Positions 11,101-21,701 of a stretch of DNA of 64,000 nt are shown here, one piece after another. Position 1 is the first letter of the stretch, and the number at the start of each line of letters is the position of its first letter. Source of the stretch: Osedax fenrisi (lineage: Eukaryota > Annelida > Polychaeta > Sabellida > Siboglinidae); assembly GCA_964019155.1 (NCBI GenBank), contig OZ025244.1, positions 29,611,468 through 29,675,467 of the forward strand, written 5' to 3'. The notes beneath the pieces were generated by a model, which worked only from the letters and a program-made list of their open reading frames with translations, ran no database searches and was not told the DNA's origin. A program made the position numbers and the translations under genes.

Positions 11101-11310
11101 ATATATATATATATATATATGTGTGTGTTTACTCGTATACTCGTGCAGGTTGAACGTGATACTAACAATGGCGGCCTGGCGTATCCACATCTCAAAGTTT
11201 GACCTGATATCCGGTTCCATGCAGATACAGAACTTGCGATCGCTGTCACCCAATAGATACCGATAGAGTTGACGTCTACTACGACCACAGCTGCCCACTA
11301 CTATGCCCAC
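11094..11310 (-). CDS. Possible host exon, minus strand
   Basis: The block 11140-11300 is much richer in G and C than its surroundings and is open on the minus strand in two frames. One frame gives RRQLYRYLLGDSDRKFCICM then EPDIRSNFEMWIRQAAIVSI, which looks like real protein. Possible borders on the minus strand are an acceptor GGGCAG near 11289 and a donor GTAAAC near 11133. The frame choice and splice sites are not secured, no partner exon was found, and the + strand also has a short open frame here, so confidence is low. Confidence 0.3.
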
Positions 11311-11364
11311 TACTGTACCACTACTACGACCATAACTACTACTACTGGACCACTAATACGACTG

Positions 11365-11433
11365 TGACGTAAGAGTCGTGTAATTGTGACGTCATATAAA
11401 GCCAGAGTGGGTATGACTCAGATGGTATGACTC
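11365..11433 (+). promoter_or_regulatory. CRE / TATA / AP-1-like site cluster
   Basis: Within 70 bp lie a half CRE TGACGTAA (11365-11372), a perfect CRE TGACGTCA (11387-11394) touching a TATA-like TATAAA (11395-11400), and two AP-1 sites TGACTCA (11414-11420 and 11427-11433). The density is unusual for such AT-rich DNA and has the look of a core promoter or enhancer. No transcript start or downstream coding exon was identified, so function is inferred from motifs only. Confidence 0.35.
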
Positions 11434-11522
11434 AGCGAGCTCAAAACATTCGATATTTGAACTATATTTAACGTATGTTAACGTGAATATATTTCTTTAA
11501 ATATTTCTATTTACTTTTATAA

Positions 11523-11526
<4 letters not shown>

Positions 11527-11560
<34 letters not shown>
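11527..11560. repeat. (TA)n microsatellite
   Basis: An uninterrupted dinucleotide run that separates the regulatory-like cluster from the next TIR element. Confidence 0.9.
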
Positions 11561-11563
<3 letters not shown>

Positions 11564-11701
11564 TGAATTTTCTTAAGAGGGGAGGCTCTAGTTAATAAAT
11601 AATAAATCAGATTTATAATTTAAAATGGTTACAACTTTATCTTCGATAACAAATATCCGTTTTTAATCTTGAATGGTAAATTAATTTTTTAAATATCCTA
11701 T

Positions 11702-12873
11702 ATAGGATAAATATAGTATAATATATACACTATATAGTAGACCGGTTCGTACTCAATTTTTTTTTGTAATTTTATAAACCTTCACATCTGTGACAATTAT
11801 GTATGCTATGATAAATAAGTGTTTAAAATTTTAGACCTATATCTTAAATATTGTTATGTCACGAGAACTTTTAATTTTAACATTGAATACATATACAATT
11901 TAACATGGGGGAGATATAGAAATAAGTTTTATTCAATTTTTATAAAATTGGATGATTTTTTTTAAGCCAACTATGGATATATCCTAGAAACATATATAAC
12001 AAGTAGTATTAACATTACAAAATATTTTTCATAACAATCTAGATGCCCACATTTTATAAAATAATTTTAGTAAAAAAAAATATCTAAAAATCGTATAATT
12101 TAATATAAATAAATTATTACAATTTAATTTAAAAAATTAAAATATATAATTTATAGATAATAATAATACAATTCAAATTAATTATTAAAAATTAAAAATT
12201 ATTTTTAGAAAAAAAATTAACATCATTTGTAAATTTTTTTGGATTTTTATTTGAAATATGAAATACAAAATATGTTTACATATTTTTTAATTTTTTAAAT
12301 TTTATTTGTATAAAGGACATTTATATCTAACTCATATCCACAATTCAATACAATCTGATCACTCAAATTTATGTAAAGTATAATTATATATATTAATTTT
12401 AAAAATTAATTATTTTTTTGAATTATTTTGAAATAAATACTTTAAAATTAATACTGTAAAATGGTGTATTTTCTCGAGTTTTAAGAGACATTAATATTGG
12501 TAATTTGTTGATATACAAATTAAATATAGATATTATATTATTAATAAATATAAATAATGGTATATATTATATTAATTCATTAAATATAATAAAAATACAT
12601 AATTAATTTTTAATATTAATTTAAATATTTGTAAACACCAAAGATAATAAGATGGCGTCATTACTATTATACATGGAATATTATACATTTTATTTAAAAA
12701 TAATAATTTTTATTTCAAACTTATAATGCTTCGTGACCAAAGGTAACTATTTTTTTATAAAAATTGTTAATACATATTATACTAAAATATAGATATGTAT
12801 TATATTTTATATGAAGGATTACAAATTGAATCGAACGAACCGGTCTACTATATAGTATAATGATTTATCCTAT
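11702..12873. mobile_element. Non-autonomous TIR DNA element, about 1.17 kb
   Basis: The two ends mirror each other. ATAGGATAAAT and, further in, CTATATAGTAGACCGGTTCG at the left are matched by the reverse complement at the right (12835-12873). The CCGGTTCG block is the most conserved. The interior is more than 80 percent A and T by eye and has no coding potential. The superfamily is undetermined because no target duplication can be read with confidence in this AT-rich flank. Confidence 0.6.
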
Positions 12874-12885
12874 TTAAAATTTGAA

Positions 12886-13003
12886 TTCCTGGTCAGGAAT
12901 TCATTTATCTATATTTGTATGTACACGAATTGGTGAATTCATGATTATCAAATATTAGTCAAAAAAGTGACTAATAAATATAAGTCAAATTGACTAAGTT
13001 TTA
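12886..13003. repeat. Cluster of short hairpin-forming repeats
   Basis: GAATTCCTGGTCAGGAATTC near 12886 is a 9-bp stem with a 2-base loop. TTAGTCA and TGACTAA around 12956-12976, and AGTCAAATTGACT near 12983, are further small inverted repeats. They lie just outside the previous TIR element. Confidence 0.6.
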
Positions 13004-13216
13004 TCAGTAATATCTAATTAGTAATGTTCTAATAAACGTAATTCCCATGGCGATAGTAAATCCATTAACTATTCAGCTATACATATATAGCATACTTTAG
13101 CTAGATCATTCTATAGACACAATCATCATATAGGTAAATCATTGTAATGAAAGATATATCATTCGTTATACTGATTTATCTATGACCACATTACATTATT
13201 AATATATCATTATATA

Positions 13217-13218
<2 letters not shown>

Positions 13219-13266
<48 letters not shown>
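13219..13266. repeat. (TA)n microsatellite
   Basis: A long TA run, followed by another at 13318-13353 that merges with the ATA-type tail of the LINE pseudogene. Confidence 0.9.
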
Positions 13267-13269
<3 letters not shown>

Positions 13270-13308
13270 GTTACTATGTTTTTTTATTATGAATAAATCT
13301 ATAATATA

Positions 13309-13368
<60 letters not shown>

Positions 13369-13423
13369 AAAGTTTATTATACACTTAAATAATAGTAGCA
13401 ATAATTCTTTAACAATAACAACA

Positions 13424-13633
13424 TTATAATAAAAGATGTTTCTTCAGACTTTTGCGGAATAATGAGATATACTGATCACTTTTTATCGCCAGAGGTAGCT
13501 TGTTCCACGTCGAACCAGCAGAAATCCCGAAGGAACTCTTTGTGATTTGTAATCGAAATCGAGCCTCTTCTAGTTTCATGATAACCGATAATAGCGTTGA
13601 TAAATAGGAAGGTACACTGTTAAAAAAAACCAT
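13424..13633 (-). pseudogene. LINE reverse transcriptase C-terminal fragment
   Basis: This is the last 60-odd residues of a CR1/L2-type ORF2. The typical end signature is a hydrophobic-Gly-Ser block, then a Trp-Asn-x-Leu-Pro motif (here STWNKLPLAIKS), then a Phe-x-x-x-Leu-Lys helix (SLFRKSLKKHLLL). The two other complete LINEs in the window end in the same way (RWNSLPRNIRG and TWNNLPDEIRK), which supports the call. Confidence 0.65.
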
Positions 13634-15019
13634 TTAGTTTTCATGAATAAACCCTTTAATCGATGTCCGTTTAAACAAAGGGTTTGGTAACCTTTAGTTA
13701 GGCTTTTTTTCAAACTAAAGGGTTTAGGTCGAATATCTACTAAAGGGTTTGGAAACCTTTAGTTTTGCCGTTCTTCGAACTAAAGGGTTTGGTATAATAA
13801 ATTACAAACCCTTTAGTTACGCATTTATTATACTAAAGGGTTTCGTTCGAATATCCACTAAAGGGTTTGAAACCCTTTAGTTGAGCCATTTTTATACTAA
13901 AGGGTTTCGTGAAAATATCTAATAAATGATAGAATTTCATAAAATAGTATTGAATTGATTATCAGTTGTATTTTAATTTGTATTATTATAATTTATTAAA
14001 TAATTAATTAAATAATTAATTAATTAAATATTATAATGTTTTAAATATTATGTTATACATAATATTTAATAAACATATAATTGTTATATATCCAATATTG
14101 AGTATTTAATTAAACTCGATTTCCAATCGTATCATCTTGATTAATATACTTAATTTCCAAGGTAATACAAAGGTCGTGTTTACCTAATTCGAGTTAGGCA
14201 TAGATATTGAGTGAGGATCACTCTAATGTCTATGGAGTTAGGTAATTATAAAATTTGAATAGAAATATTGATTATTTATTAAAATTTCAATTTTAAAATA
14301 ACATTTTATTTATATAATGACGAATATTACCTTAAATATAAAATAAAAATAATAATTGATTACTAATTTGTAATAAGGTATAATTAAATAAATATTTTAA
14401 AATAGAGAAAATGTTATAAAATAATATAATTTTACTTAGAATAATTAATAATGTTGGCATAATAATTGTGTATGTAATAATTATACGAATCACCACTATG
14501 CATTTCGTGAAACCCTTTAGTATATACGAAATTCGATTAAAGGGTTTTGTTTAGCGAAACCCATTAGTTATTGATATTTTATAAAGTAAAAGGTTTTGAA
14601 AGCTATTATATTAACTCATAAATATAAACCTTTATATATAGATAGATAGATAGATAAAAAGTTTATTCAATTACTGGTTATATATAAAGAAAGTTATAAT
14701 TATATATAAACATATAATTATATAACATATATAAACAAAATATATAAATGTGATAACAGTAAAACAAATCGACACTATACAAAAAACAAGTAATAAACGA
14801 AGAAGTAAAATACAAATAAAACATTGGATTATACGAGCCGTTAAAATGTTATAATATATTATTATATATGCAAATTTAAGGTATTAAAGGGTTTCGACAA
14901 ACCCTTTAGTTTCATATTAAATACGATTAAAGGGTTTGGTAAATAAACTGAAACGAAACCCTTTACTTATTGATATTTTATAAAGTAAAGGGTTTTGAAC
15001 GCTATTATTTTTAACAGTG
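13615..15019. mobile_element. Non-autonomous DNA transposon with CACTG ends and subterminal repeats
   Basis: The left terminus CACTGTTAAAAA is matched by the right terminus TTTTTAACAGTG, with TA on each outer side. Near the ends the motif CTAAAGGGTTT and its inverse AAACCCTTTAG occur about fifteen times in both orientations, grouped in small stem-loops (13640-13910, 14510-14600, 14885-15000). CACTA/CACTG termini together with dense two-orientation subterminal repeats are typical of the CACTA (EnSpm) superfamily, but the 2-bp TA duplication would also suit Tc1/mariner. No transposase is encoded. It sits inside the LINE pseudogene. Confidence 0.65.
14637..14870 (-). mobile_element. LINE tail inserted in the CACTG element
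   Basis: Read on the minus strand this is a short T-rich 3' UTR ending in GAATAAACTTTTTATC followed by (TATC)n, the form of a 5'-truncated CR1/L2 insertion. On both sides lie duplicated copies of the terminal segment of the CACTG element (14505-14630 and 14880-15019). Confidence 0.45.
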
Positions 15020-15333
15020 TACTACAGAAATAATTACTTTTTTAAATAAACATAAAAATCTGTAAATAATCATTGAATATAGGGTACCTAACTCTAACCA
15101 TTTTAATTTGTGTAAATAATAACAAGTCGAAAATCTATTAGAATATGGGATATTAAATATAATTTGTACAAACCTCGGAATAACTAGTTTAATGTTTTTT
15201 AATATATATAAATATATATTGGAGCTCCAATTAAGATAATATTTCCATAATCTAATCTCGATAGAATCAAACTTTCAATAAGTCGAATAGATGTTTTTAT
15301 TGATAAATATTTATGATTGATATTTATATTATT

Positions 15334-15373
<40 letters not shown>

Positions 15374-15393
15374 GTAAATAATAATTAGCTGAT

Positions 15394-16526
15394 TTATATA
15401 TATATATATGATACATGATATGACTGCGATAAATTACATGAAACAAATATTCCAAGGAATTTAATTTTAGATGAAGGAGTAATTAAAAGATAATACAATA
15501 TAATATCAGGAAAAAAAATTAGAAAGAGAAATATTTTAGAGTATCTATTATTTTTAGTAAATTTTAGTAAATTATTATTTAATAGCCATTTACAAATATT
15601 ATTCGAACATAACATTGATTTATCATGATGACAAGATTCAGCGTAAATTTGAATGTCATTCGCATATATATGATATTTCACATTTGGTGTTTGTTCTATT
15701 ATGTATTTCAAAGGAGAAATATAAATATTAAAAAGTAAAGATCCTAATGCGCAACACTGTATAATGAAATATTCTCACATGAACTACAATTATGAATCTT
15801 AACCGAATAGGTTATTTATTTGATAAGTAGTTAATCTTTTCAAAACATCTTCAGTAATGTCTAGTAGAGCTAGTCTATTGATAAGTATATCATGAGAAAT
15901 ACTATCAAAATCAGATGAAAGGTCAATTTGTAAATAATTGAATACGGCTATATTTACCTAAAGAGAAATACATAGCATTCATAGTAGCAAGTAAAGTAGG
16001 TTCAGTATTATGTACCTTCTTGTATGCACTTTGATATACATCAACAACGTTAACGTTATTATCATTAATATAATTAATAAGTTTTATAGATATATTTTTT
16101 TTCAAATAGTTTAGATATAGTCAACATGGATATAGGTCTAAAATTGCCAAAATCATTAGAATCTAATCATGGTATTTGTATGATGAGACACATCGATGAT
16201 GATTTTTAGAATTTACGAATTTAACGTTTATTTAATAAATCAACTATTATTGTATAGAAGAGAGGAGTAATATTATTAACTACTTTTTTAAGAATATAAA
16301 GGGGAAGAATATCAACAAATGACGATAAAGTAGATGTAATTATATAATTATATTTATCAACAATTGAAGAAGGGAGAAAGGTAGCAAATGAAGAAGAGGA
16401 TGTAGGAACTGATATTAAAGGAGTACTAATATCATCATTTAAAACAATATTATTTATTTTATTACAAATATACAAATTCAAAATGAATATCAAAATTCTC
16501 AATAAATAAGGAACATATATTTTCAT
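15394..16526 (-). pseudogene. LINE reverse transcriptase remnant (central and N-terminal part)
   Basis: Three minus-strand open blocks belong together. 16526-16221 contains FVDILPLYILKKVVNNITPL, comparable with the DPVPTTVLKTINHFITPI segment of the LINE at 58-60 kb. 16105-15923 contains the QSAY...STE-type motif (YQSAYKKVHNTEP). 15711-15394 contains the degraded catalytic box (YHIYANDIQIYAE). They are separated by frameshifts and stops. No endonuclease was recognised upstream. Confidence 0.6.
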
Positions 16527-16629
16527 TAGAAAAAGGAGGATAATTTAAATGTGATTCATTGCCTAGGATTTTTCCGCGAATATTGTATCAAGTCAACATT
16601 AATTAATTATAATGACGCTATTATAGTGT

Positions 16630-16648
16630 ATTACTACTACTACTACTT

Positions 16649-16694
<46 letters not shown>

Positions 16695-16710
16695 TACTAC
16701 TACTACTACT
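16630..16710. repeat. (CTA)n microsatellite
   Basis: About 26 CTA triplets interrupted by two TTC units. On the minus strand this is (TAG)n and lies just upstream of the 5' end of the minus-strand LINE relic, the same arrangement as the (GTA)n array before the LINE at 36 kb. Confidence 0.9.
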
Positions 16711-17291
16711 ACTACTTTAAATTATTATTGAATTGTAAACTTATATTATATATAAACTGCGCTAAACGATCATCGTTGCATCGTGACTTTTATCACTCGA
16801 CGGCGAAGTTAACGCGTCGACTAACGTAGAAATATAGTTATATAGATGAACTCAAATAAATACCTGGAACACTCAACTAGCCTTGTCAACATTCAATACA
16901 TAATGTAGTAGTATACCATATAGCTTATGTATGTATGTGTTATATGTAATAGATGTATAATTATTTACGCTACTTATTTGTAACCAAAAAATGTATCTAT
17001 TTATAATATATATTTAATATACAAATTATAAATTATTTATAATATTACAATAGAGAAATATTATTTTTTTAAATATTTAATTCAGATTTGATAAATATTC
17101 GTTAATAATTGTTTGTAAACAAAGTTCGTAAACAATATAAATCGAATACTTAATTTATAATCACAGTAACAAACACATGTACTATTCTTCTATATAATAA
17201 CTTGTATTATTATCATCTTCAAGTTTAATTTGCTTTAGGATCTCCTTACTCTATTGTTCAGGTTAGTTAATACATTAATGTATTATATATA

Positions 17292-17330
<39 letters not shown>

Positions 17331-17340
17331 TAGGCTGTTG
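16711..17340. other. AT-rich DNA without recognisable features
   Basis: I see no coding exon or repeat boundary here apart from a (TA)n run at 17290-17329. Confidence 0.5.
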
Positions 17341-17700
17341 GGGTCCGGCTACGACCGACGGATTATGTTACTATTTTAATTGTAATATTGATGATTTGTT
17401 AGTATAAGGGTGTGTTTTTCATCAGAGTTGGTTAGTGGGGCAGTCGATATACTTGTTCAATTCACAGCATGTAAAACATAGACAAGGGTGTCTCTGTTTT
17501 AACAAGCAACTGGTACCACTATTTAGTTGACCAACCCCTCTAGTGGTAGAAAAGTCACTATTGGTGTAGCTTGTTTTACGTTGGTCAGATAAACCTATCA
17601 CCCACTTATATTTTGAGCGCACGCATAATAAGCTCCGCCCATGAACTAAATCATAAATATACGTTACAATCATGACGGATTCTATTTTTTCATTTATTCG
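17336..17700. other. Moderately GC-richer unassigned block
   Basis: The block contains partly inverted segments (TTTTAACAAGC and GCTTGTTTTA; CCACTATTTAG and CTAGTGG) and no convincing reading frame. It may be a decayed mobile element. Confidence 0.3.
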
Positions 17701-17774
17701 CGCATTTATATATTATTATAAAAAATTAAATTGGAGTTATTTATCTTGCGCATGAATATATGTATATTATTATG

Positions 17775-17779
<5 letters not shown>

Positions 17780-17820
<41 letters not shown>
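17780..17820. repeat. (TA)n microsatellite
   Basis: A pure TA run. The open frames crossing it encode Tyr-Ile runs and are not genes. Confidence 0.9.
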
Positions 17821-17821
<1 letters not shown>

Positions 17822-17835
17822 GCATACTAAATGCA

Positions 17836-18056
17836 ACATCCCAACATATACGTTGGTATACCAACGTCCCAACTTCCCAACATACAAACATCCCAAAGTA
17901 CCAACGTCCCAACCCCCCTCCCCCCTCCCCAACGTACTAACGTACCTTGTACCAACGCCCCATCTATACAATGGAATGCTAGGATATATAATAGAGCTTT
18001 TTTGTAAATATACCAAAGTACAAACGTCCCAACGTACCAACGTACCATCTGTATCA
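17836..18056. repeat. Degenerate CCAACGT(A/C)C minisatellite
   Basis: A pattern close to CCAACGTCC or CCAACGTACC recurs more than a dozen times with variable spacing, plus a pyrimidine-rich insertion at about 17914-17928. It is not coding. Confidence 0.75.
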
Positions 18057-18239
18057 ATTACATAACGTATTTTCATATAATTACGGCGTTTCAGATGGTA
18101 TACCATATACTATATACGGTGATAATTTTATACTTTGAGATATTGGCATTTTGGGATGGTAAGTGGAAAATATTATACCACCATACACTATCATACATGT
18201 AATGAATACAGATAGAACGTTGTTATGTTATAAAAACGC

Positions 18240-18604
18240 ACCCTAAATTTATACTTGAAAACATATAGATATTATATATATATTATATTATATATATTAT
18301 ATATATATATATATTATATATAATACATTATATTATTTGTTATTATATATAATAATTATATACGCTTATCTATTATTACAAGCATATATGTTAATATTTC
18401 ACACATAACATATGTGTATGTATATGTGTATGTAAATATATATATATATATATATATACGCATATATAAGTTTGAGAAAAGTTTACAAAAGTTTGTGATT
18501 AGAAGCTTAATCTTGTTTAATAAAAATTGTTTATAGGTTCACTTCTGTATGTAATTCAAATAAAAACTATAAGAAACAAATAAACTAAACAAAATCCAAA
18601 ATAT

Positions 18605-18653
<49 letters not shown>

Positions 18654-18655
18654 AG
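18240..18655. repeat. TA-rich low-complexity tract
   Basis: Several TA and TATAT runs (18265-18360, 18435-18460, 18606-18650) are separated by short unique AT-rich DNA. No gene is visible. Confidence 0.8.
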
Positions 18656-19095
18656 CTATATTTTATGGCTCAAATAAACTGATAAGTAATTCCTAAAATA
18701 CAACTCTCCTTATATCTATGTATGATACCTCATTTCTATATTTCACTCTAAACAACATGATTATATATTATATACTCATCTAATTATTCAAAAAACATAG
18801 GATTTGTCTTTGATCATAAATAATCCTTAAGAATCGCATATCATCAATTACAAAATCCTCCAACTTTCAACTCTTCAGAATTAAATAAATACTGACGTCA
18901 CGTCACAGAAACCTTACTAAAACACTAATCAATTATATTATGCCGTCCCTACTTCACTACTGTTCTTCAATAATAACCTACTTCCTACTAAATCTACTAC
19001 TAAACTAAATCGGTTTATTATTATCCATTCCTCAATAAGTACTTCTTACAATGCAAATGACTAGACCACTATATTATAACATTTCATCTATCTCC
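18656..19095. other. AT-rich DNA without recognisable features
   Basis: No exon, TIR or LINE motif recognised. Confidence 0.5.
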
Positions 19096-19339
19096 CTAAA
19101 AGGGGGTATTCCACTACAAGTATTTCCGGAAATAATGTAGGGAAATGTTTGCTATAAAGTGATTTTCTAGCAAGTTAACTATAATTGAAGTGGGATATCC
19201 CTTTGCTACTTACCGGTAACTTGACTGAAATACAGTAACTTTAAAAGGGATATCACATTTCAACTTGATATAAAATCGATTTAAAATTACTATATATCCG
19301 GCAATTTGCCAGAAATACTTGTAGTGGTATACCTCTTAG
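19096..19339. mobile_element. MITE of about 244 bp
   Basis: The ends form inverted repeats. CTAAAAGGGGGTATTCCACT at the left and the reverse complement of the right end, CTAAGAGGTATACCACTACA, share CCACTACAAGTATTTC inward. The middle has a second inverted pair around GGGATATC. The ends do not let me choose a superfamily and the target duplication is unclear. Confidence 0.6.
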
Positions 19340-19384
19340 CTGTGAACTACGTTTTTTCTCATTAATACATAAATATATAATAAT

Positions 19385-20015
19385 AATAATCATCAAATAA
19401 TATATAGAGTTTAGGCATTAACCTGTATTAATGAAAAACCAGAGCTTATCAATTCATTCACCCAATGTGATTGTGGGGGGGGGGGAATCAGATATAAATT
19501 TAAAATAATATTAAATAAAATGTTGATTATAAAATTTCTATTCAGGATATCAGTAATAAAATTATAAAATAACTATAAAAAATCAACCTCGAATACTTTA
19601 TACCGATTGCAAACCAAACTCAATAAAGGCATATCAACTTGGAGGATTTGGGGTTTCTATATCCAGTTCCTTAAGGAACTTACTTTCGCCAAGAGTAAGA
19701 TAACTATTGCCCCTCACAATAATTGCATCCTCGTCCCGACATGAAACATTACTGGCCACAAAAATAATCAATACAAAGTACTCGAGAATATCTTATTATT
19801 AAATATTAAAAATAAAAATAAGACAACCTGGATATACAATAATACTGATAGAATGTTAAATAAAATTTAAATAAAATGTAATATGTAAGTAATTAAGGTA
19901 TATAAAATATGTACAATTTAAAATAGAGTACACAAATAAAATTGCAAAATCCCCACAATCATTCTCATCATGTATTTAAAATAAATAATTATATAATATG
20001 TAACCTATATAAATT
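19385..20015 (-). mobile_element. LINE 3' UTR copy, inverted relative to the element at 20.5-25.5 kb
   Basis: This block is the reverse complement, with perhaps 15 percent divergence, of 24905-25553, the 3' UTR and tail of the + strand LINE to its right. Shared landmarks are the GAATGATTGTGG, TCCTTAAGG, GATTTGGGG and CACCCAGTGTGATTGTGG-type blocks. On the minus strand it ends in (ATT)n at 19378-19390. It is therefore a second, 5'-truncated insertion of the same family in the opposite orientation, not a transposon TIR. Confidence 0.7.
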
Positions 20016-20455
20016 CTTTCAATTATAGCCATATCTTTGATCAAATTAAAATGTACCAGATTACCTTCTATAACATTTCGTTACAAAAATTAACTCCTTA
20101 TCTCCCAGAAGTATAGTAATTTCTAGTAATTTCCTAAATTCTATATATTTTAAAAATTCTTGTCCAACTCTATGGAATTCCCTCCCTTTTAACATACTGT
20201 CTGTTATATCTCTAAAAGTTTTTTAATTACTTCTACTTTACTCACTTCCTCATATTACTAAATTATCCGATTTATCGTTTTTGTATTATAACAATAACTA
20301 TAGTTATTGTTATCTAATTTGTATTTGTAATGTTGTTATATTAATACATTCTTTTATTTTTATTTTATAATTATTTTATTCCCACAAGAACGAAGGAGCC
20401 AACATAATCCCATTGATTTGATATAGAGTTTATCATCATCATCATAATCATATAT
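20016..20455 (+). pseudogene. LINE 3' end relic (RT C-terminus and tail)
   Basis: The frame ending at 20226 reads NSCPTLWNSLPFNILSVISL then KVF and stop, the Trp-Asn-Ser-Leu-Pro end signature of a CR1/L2-type ORF2. The 3' UTR follows and ends in a short ATC repeat near 20437. It is another family from the neighbours and is 5'-truncated. Confidence 0.55.
20288..20313. repeat. Perfect 26-bp palindrome
   Basis: The sequence reads identically on both strands around a central ACTATAGT. It is in the 3' UTR of the older LINE relic. Confidence 0.85.
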
Positions 20456-20456
20456 A

Positions 20457-20461
<5 letters not shown>

Positions 20462-20498
<37 letters not shown>
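20462..20498. repeat. (TA)n microsatellite
   Basis: A pure TA run between the older LINE tail and the 5' end of the next LINE. Confidence 0.9.
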
Positions 20499-20499
<1 letters not shown>

Positions 20500-20823
20500 T
20501 TCACTTCCTGTTTACATTTCTATAAACATAACAATATTTTTCAATTTACTTTATCTCAAATCATCCTTATCAAGATAAGTTTATTGTATATTTAATTTAA
20601 TATTCTATATGCATGAATATATAATACATTCATTTATATAGTTATTATAAATTTATCAATTGTTATAATAACTATATTATCACTTTTAATATAGTATTTA
20701 TTGAAATCATTGAACCGTGACTATTTTTCTTGTTTACATTTCTTATTTATCATTAATGTATTTTTCAATTTATATTATATATCTATAATCAATTCATATA
20801 TAAACATAGTATTGTCTGTCATT

Positions 20824-21501
20824 ATGCCTATTACTAATCAAGCATTATATGATAAAATTACTGTACTAGAAAATATTATAAATAAATTATCTGACATAAT
20901 TAGTTATCAATCTAAGAATATCGAATCTTTAAAAGACGAAAATAGTATTATTATTCAAAAAGTTATCAATCTAGAAAATAAAATAGATAACAATAGTATT
21001 ATACAGGCTGTAAAAATAGATTCAATAGCTCCCAAAATTAACAATAAACTAATAAATAATAATATATTATTAACTACTGATATTGAAGATACTATTGATT
21101 ATTCTATAAAATCAACTTATTTAAACTTCTTGAAAGAGAAACTTGATATAACAATTGAAGAAGAGAATATAATTAAAATCAAAAAACTAAAATATAAAAG
21201 TGATAATAATAAACCATTAAAATATAATAAATTTGTAATAAGTTTAAATAACAGTAAAATCAAATCATCAATATTAAAAAATAAAAATCAATTAAAAGAT
21301 ACGAACATATATATTCAAGAATTCTTAGATAATAGTACTAATAATATATTCTTTAATACACGTAAATTAAGATCGGAGAATAAAATTATTAATACCTGGA
21401 TATATAACAATAATATTTTTATAGAAACTAATGATAATAAAAGAATACAAATTATAAATCAATTACATTTAGAAAATATTATTGACAATATTAGTTTATA
21501 A
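20824..21501 (+). CDS. LINE ORF1 protein (coiled coil, RNA-binding-like)
   Basis: I prefer the ATG at 20824 to the open frame further upstream, because MPITNQALYDKITVLENIIN begins a clean heptad pattern that continues to residue 60. The coiled coil probably mediates trimer or oligomer formation. The C-terminal half is basic and has the layout of LINE ORF1 RNA-binding domains, with a hydrophobic FVISLNN strand, a short helix with ILKNKNQLKDTNIYIQEFL, and the end motif of Trp followed by an Asn/Ile-rich strand. There is no zinc finger, unlike ORF1 of the LINEs at 36 and 62 kb. The frame is intact, 225 residues, very rich in Asn, Ile and Lys in keeping with the base composition. Confidence 0.65.
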   Translation: MPITNQALYDKITVLENIINKLSDIISYQSKNIESLKDENSIIIQKVINLENKIDNNSIIQAVKIDSIAPKINNKLINNNILLTTDIEDTIDYSIKSTYLNFLKEKLDITIEEENIIKIKKLKYKSDNNKPLKYNKFVISLNNSKIKSSILKNKNQLKDTNIYIQEFLDNSTNNIFFNTRKLRSENKIINTWIYNNNIFIETNDNKRIQIINQLHLENIIDNISL

Positions 21502-21701
21502 TTTGTATTTATATATTTTTAAAATTTTTTATTTTTATTTTTACCTATAACTAAAGATATCCTATGACTAATGATACATATAATATAATATTAATATAAT
21601 AATAATATTAAATTTTCATTTTAATCCATATATTTTACATTTATATACTTTTTTATATTTTGACTATTTATATACTAATTATATTTTACTTGAATTTTAT
21701 A

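Larger units (their letters stand above)
13360..16530 (-). mobile_element. Degenerate LINE (CR1/L2-like) on the minus strand, split by a DNA transposon
   Basis: Minus-strand fragments of one reverse transcriptase occur in collinear order. An N-terminal RT part is near 16526-16221, a YQSAYKKVHNTEPTLL motif near 16050, a degraded catalytic box YAND near 15655, and a C-terminal block LQITKSSFGISAGSTWNKLP near 13540. The 3' end is a (TTA)n tail at about 13354-13372. The CACTG element at 13615-15019 separates the C-terminal block from the rest. Many frameshifts are present and the D of the YADD box is replaced by N, so the copy is dead. Confidence 0.7.
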
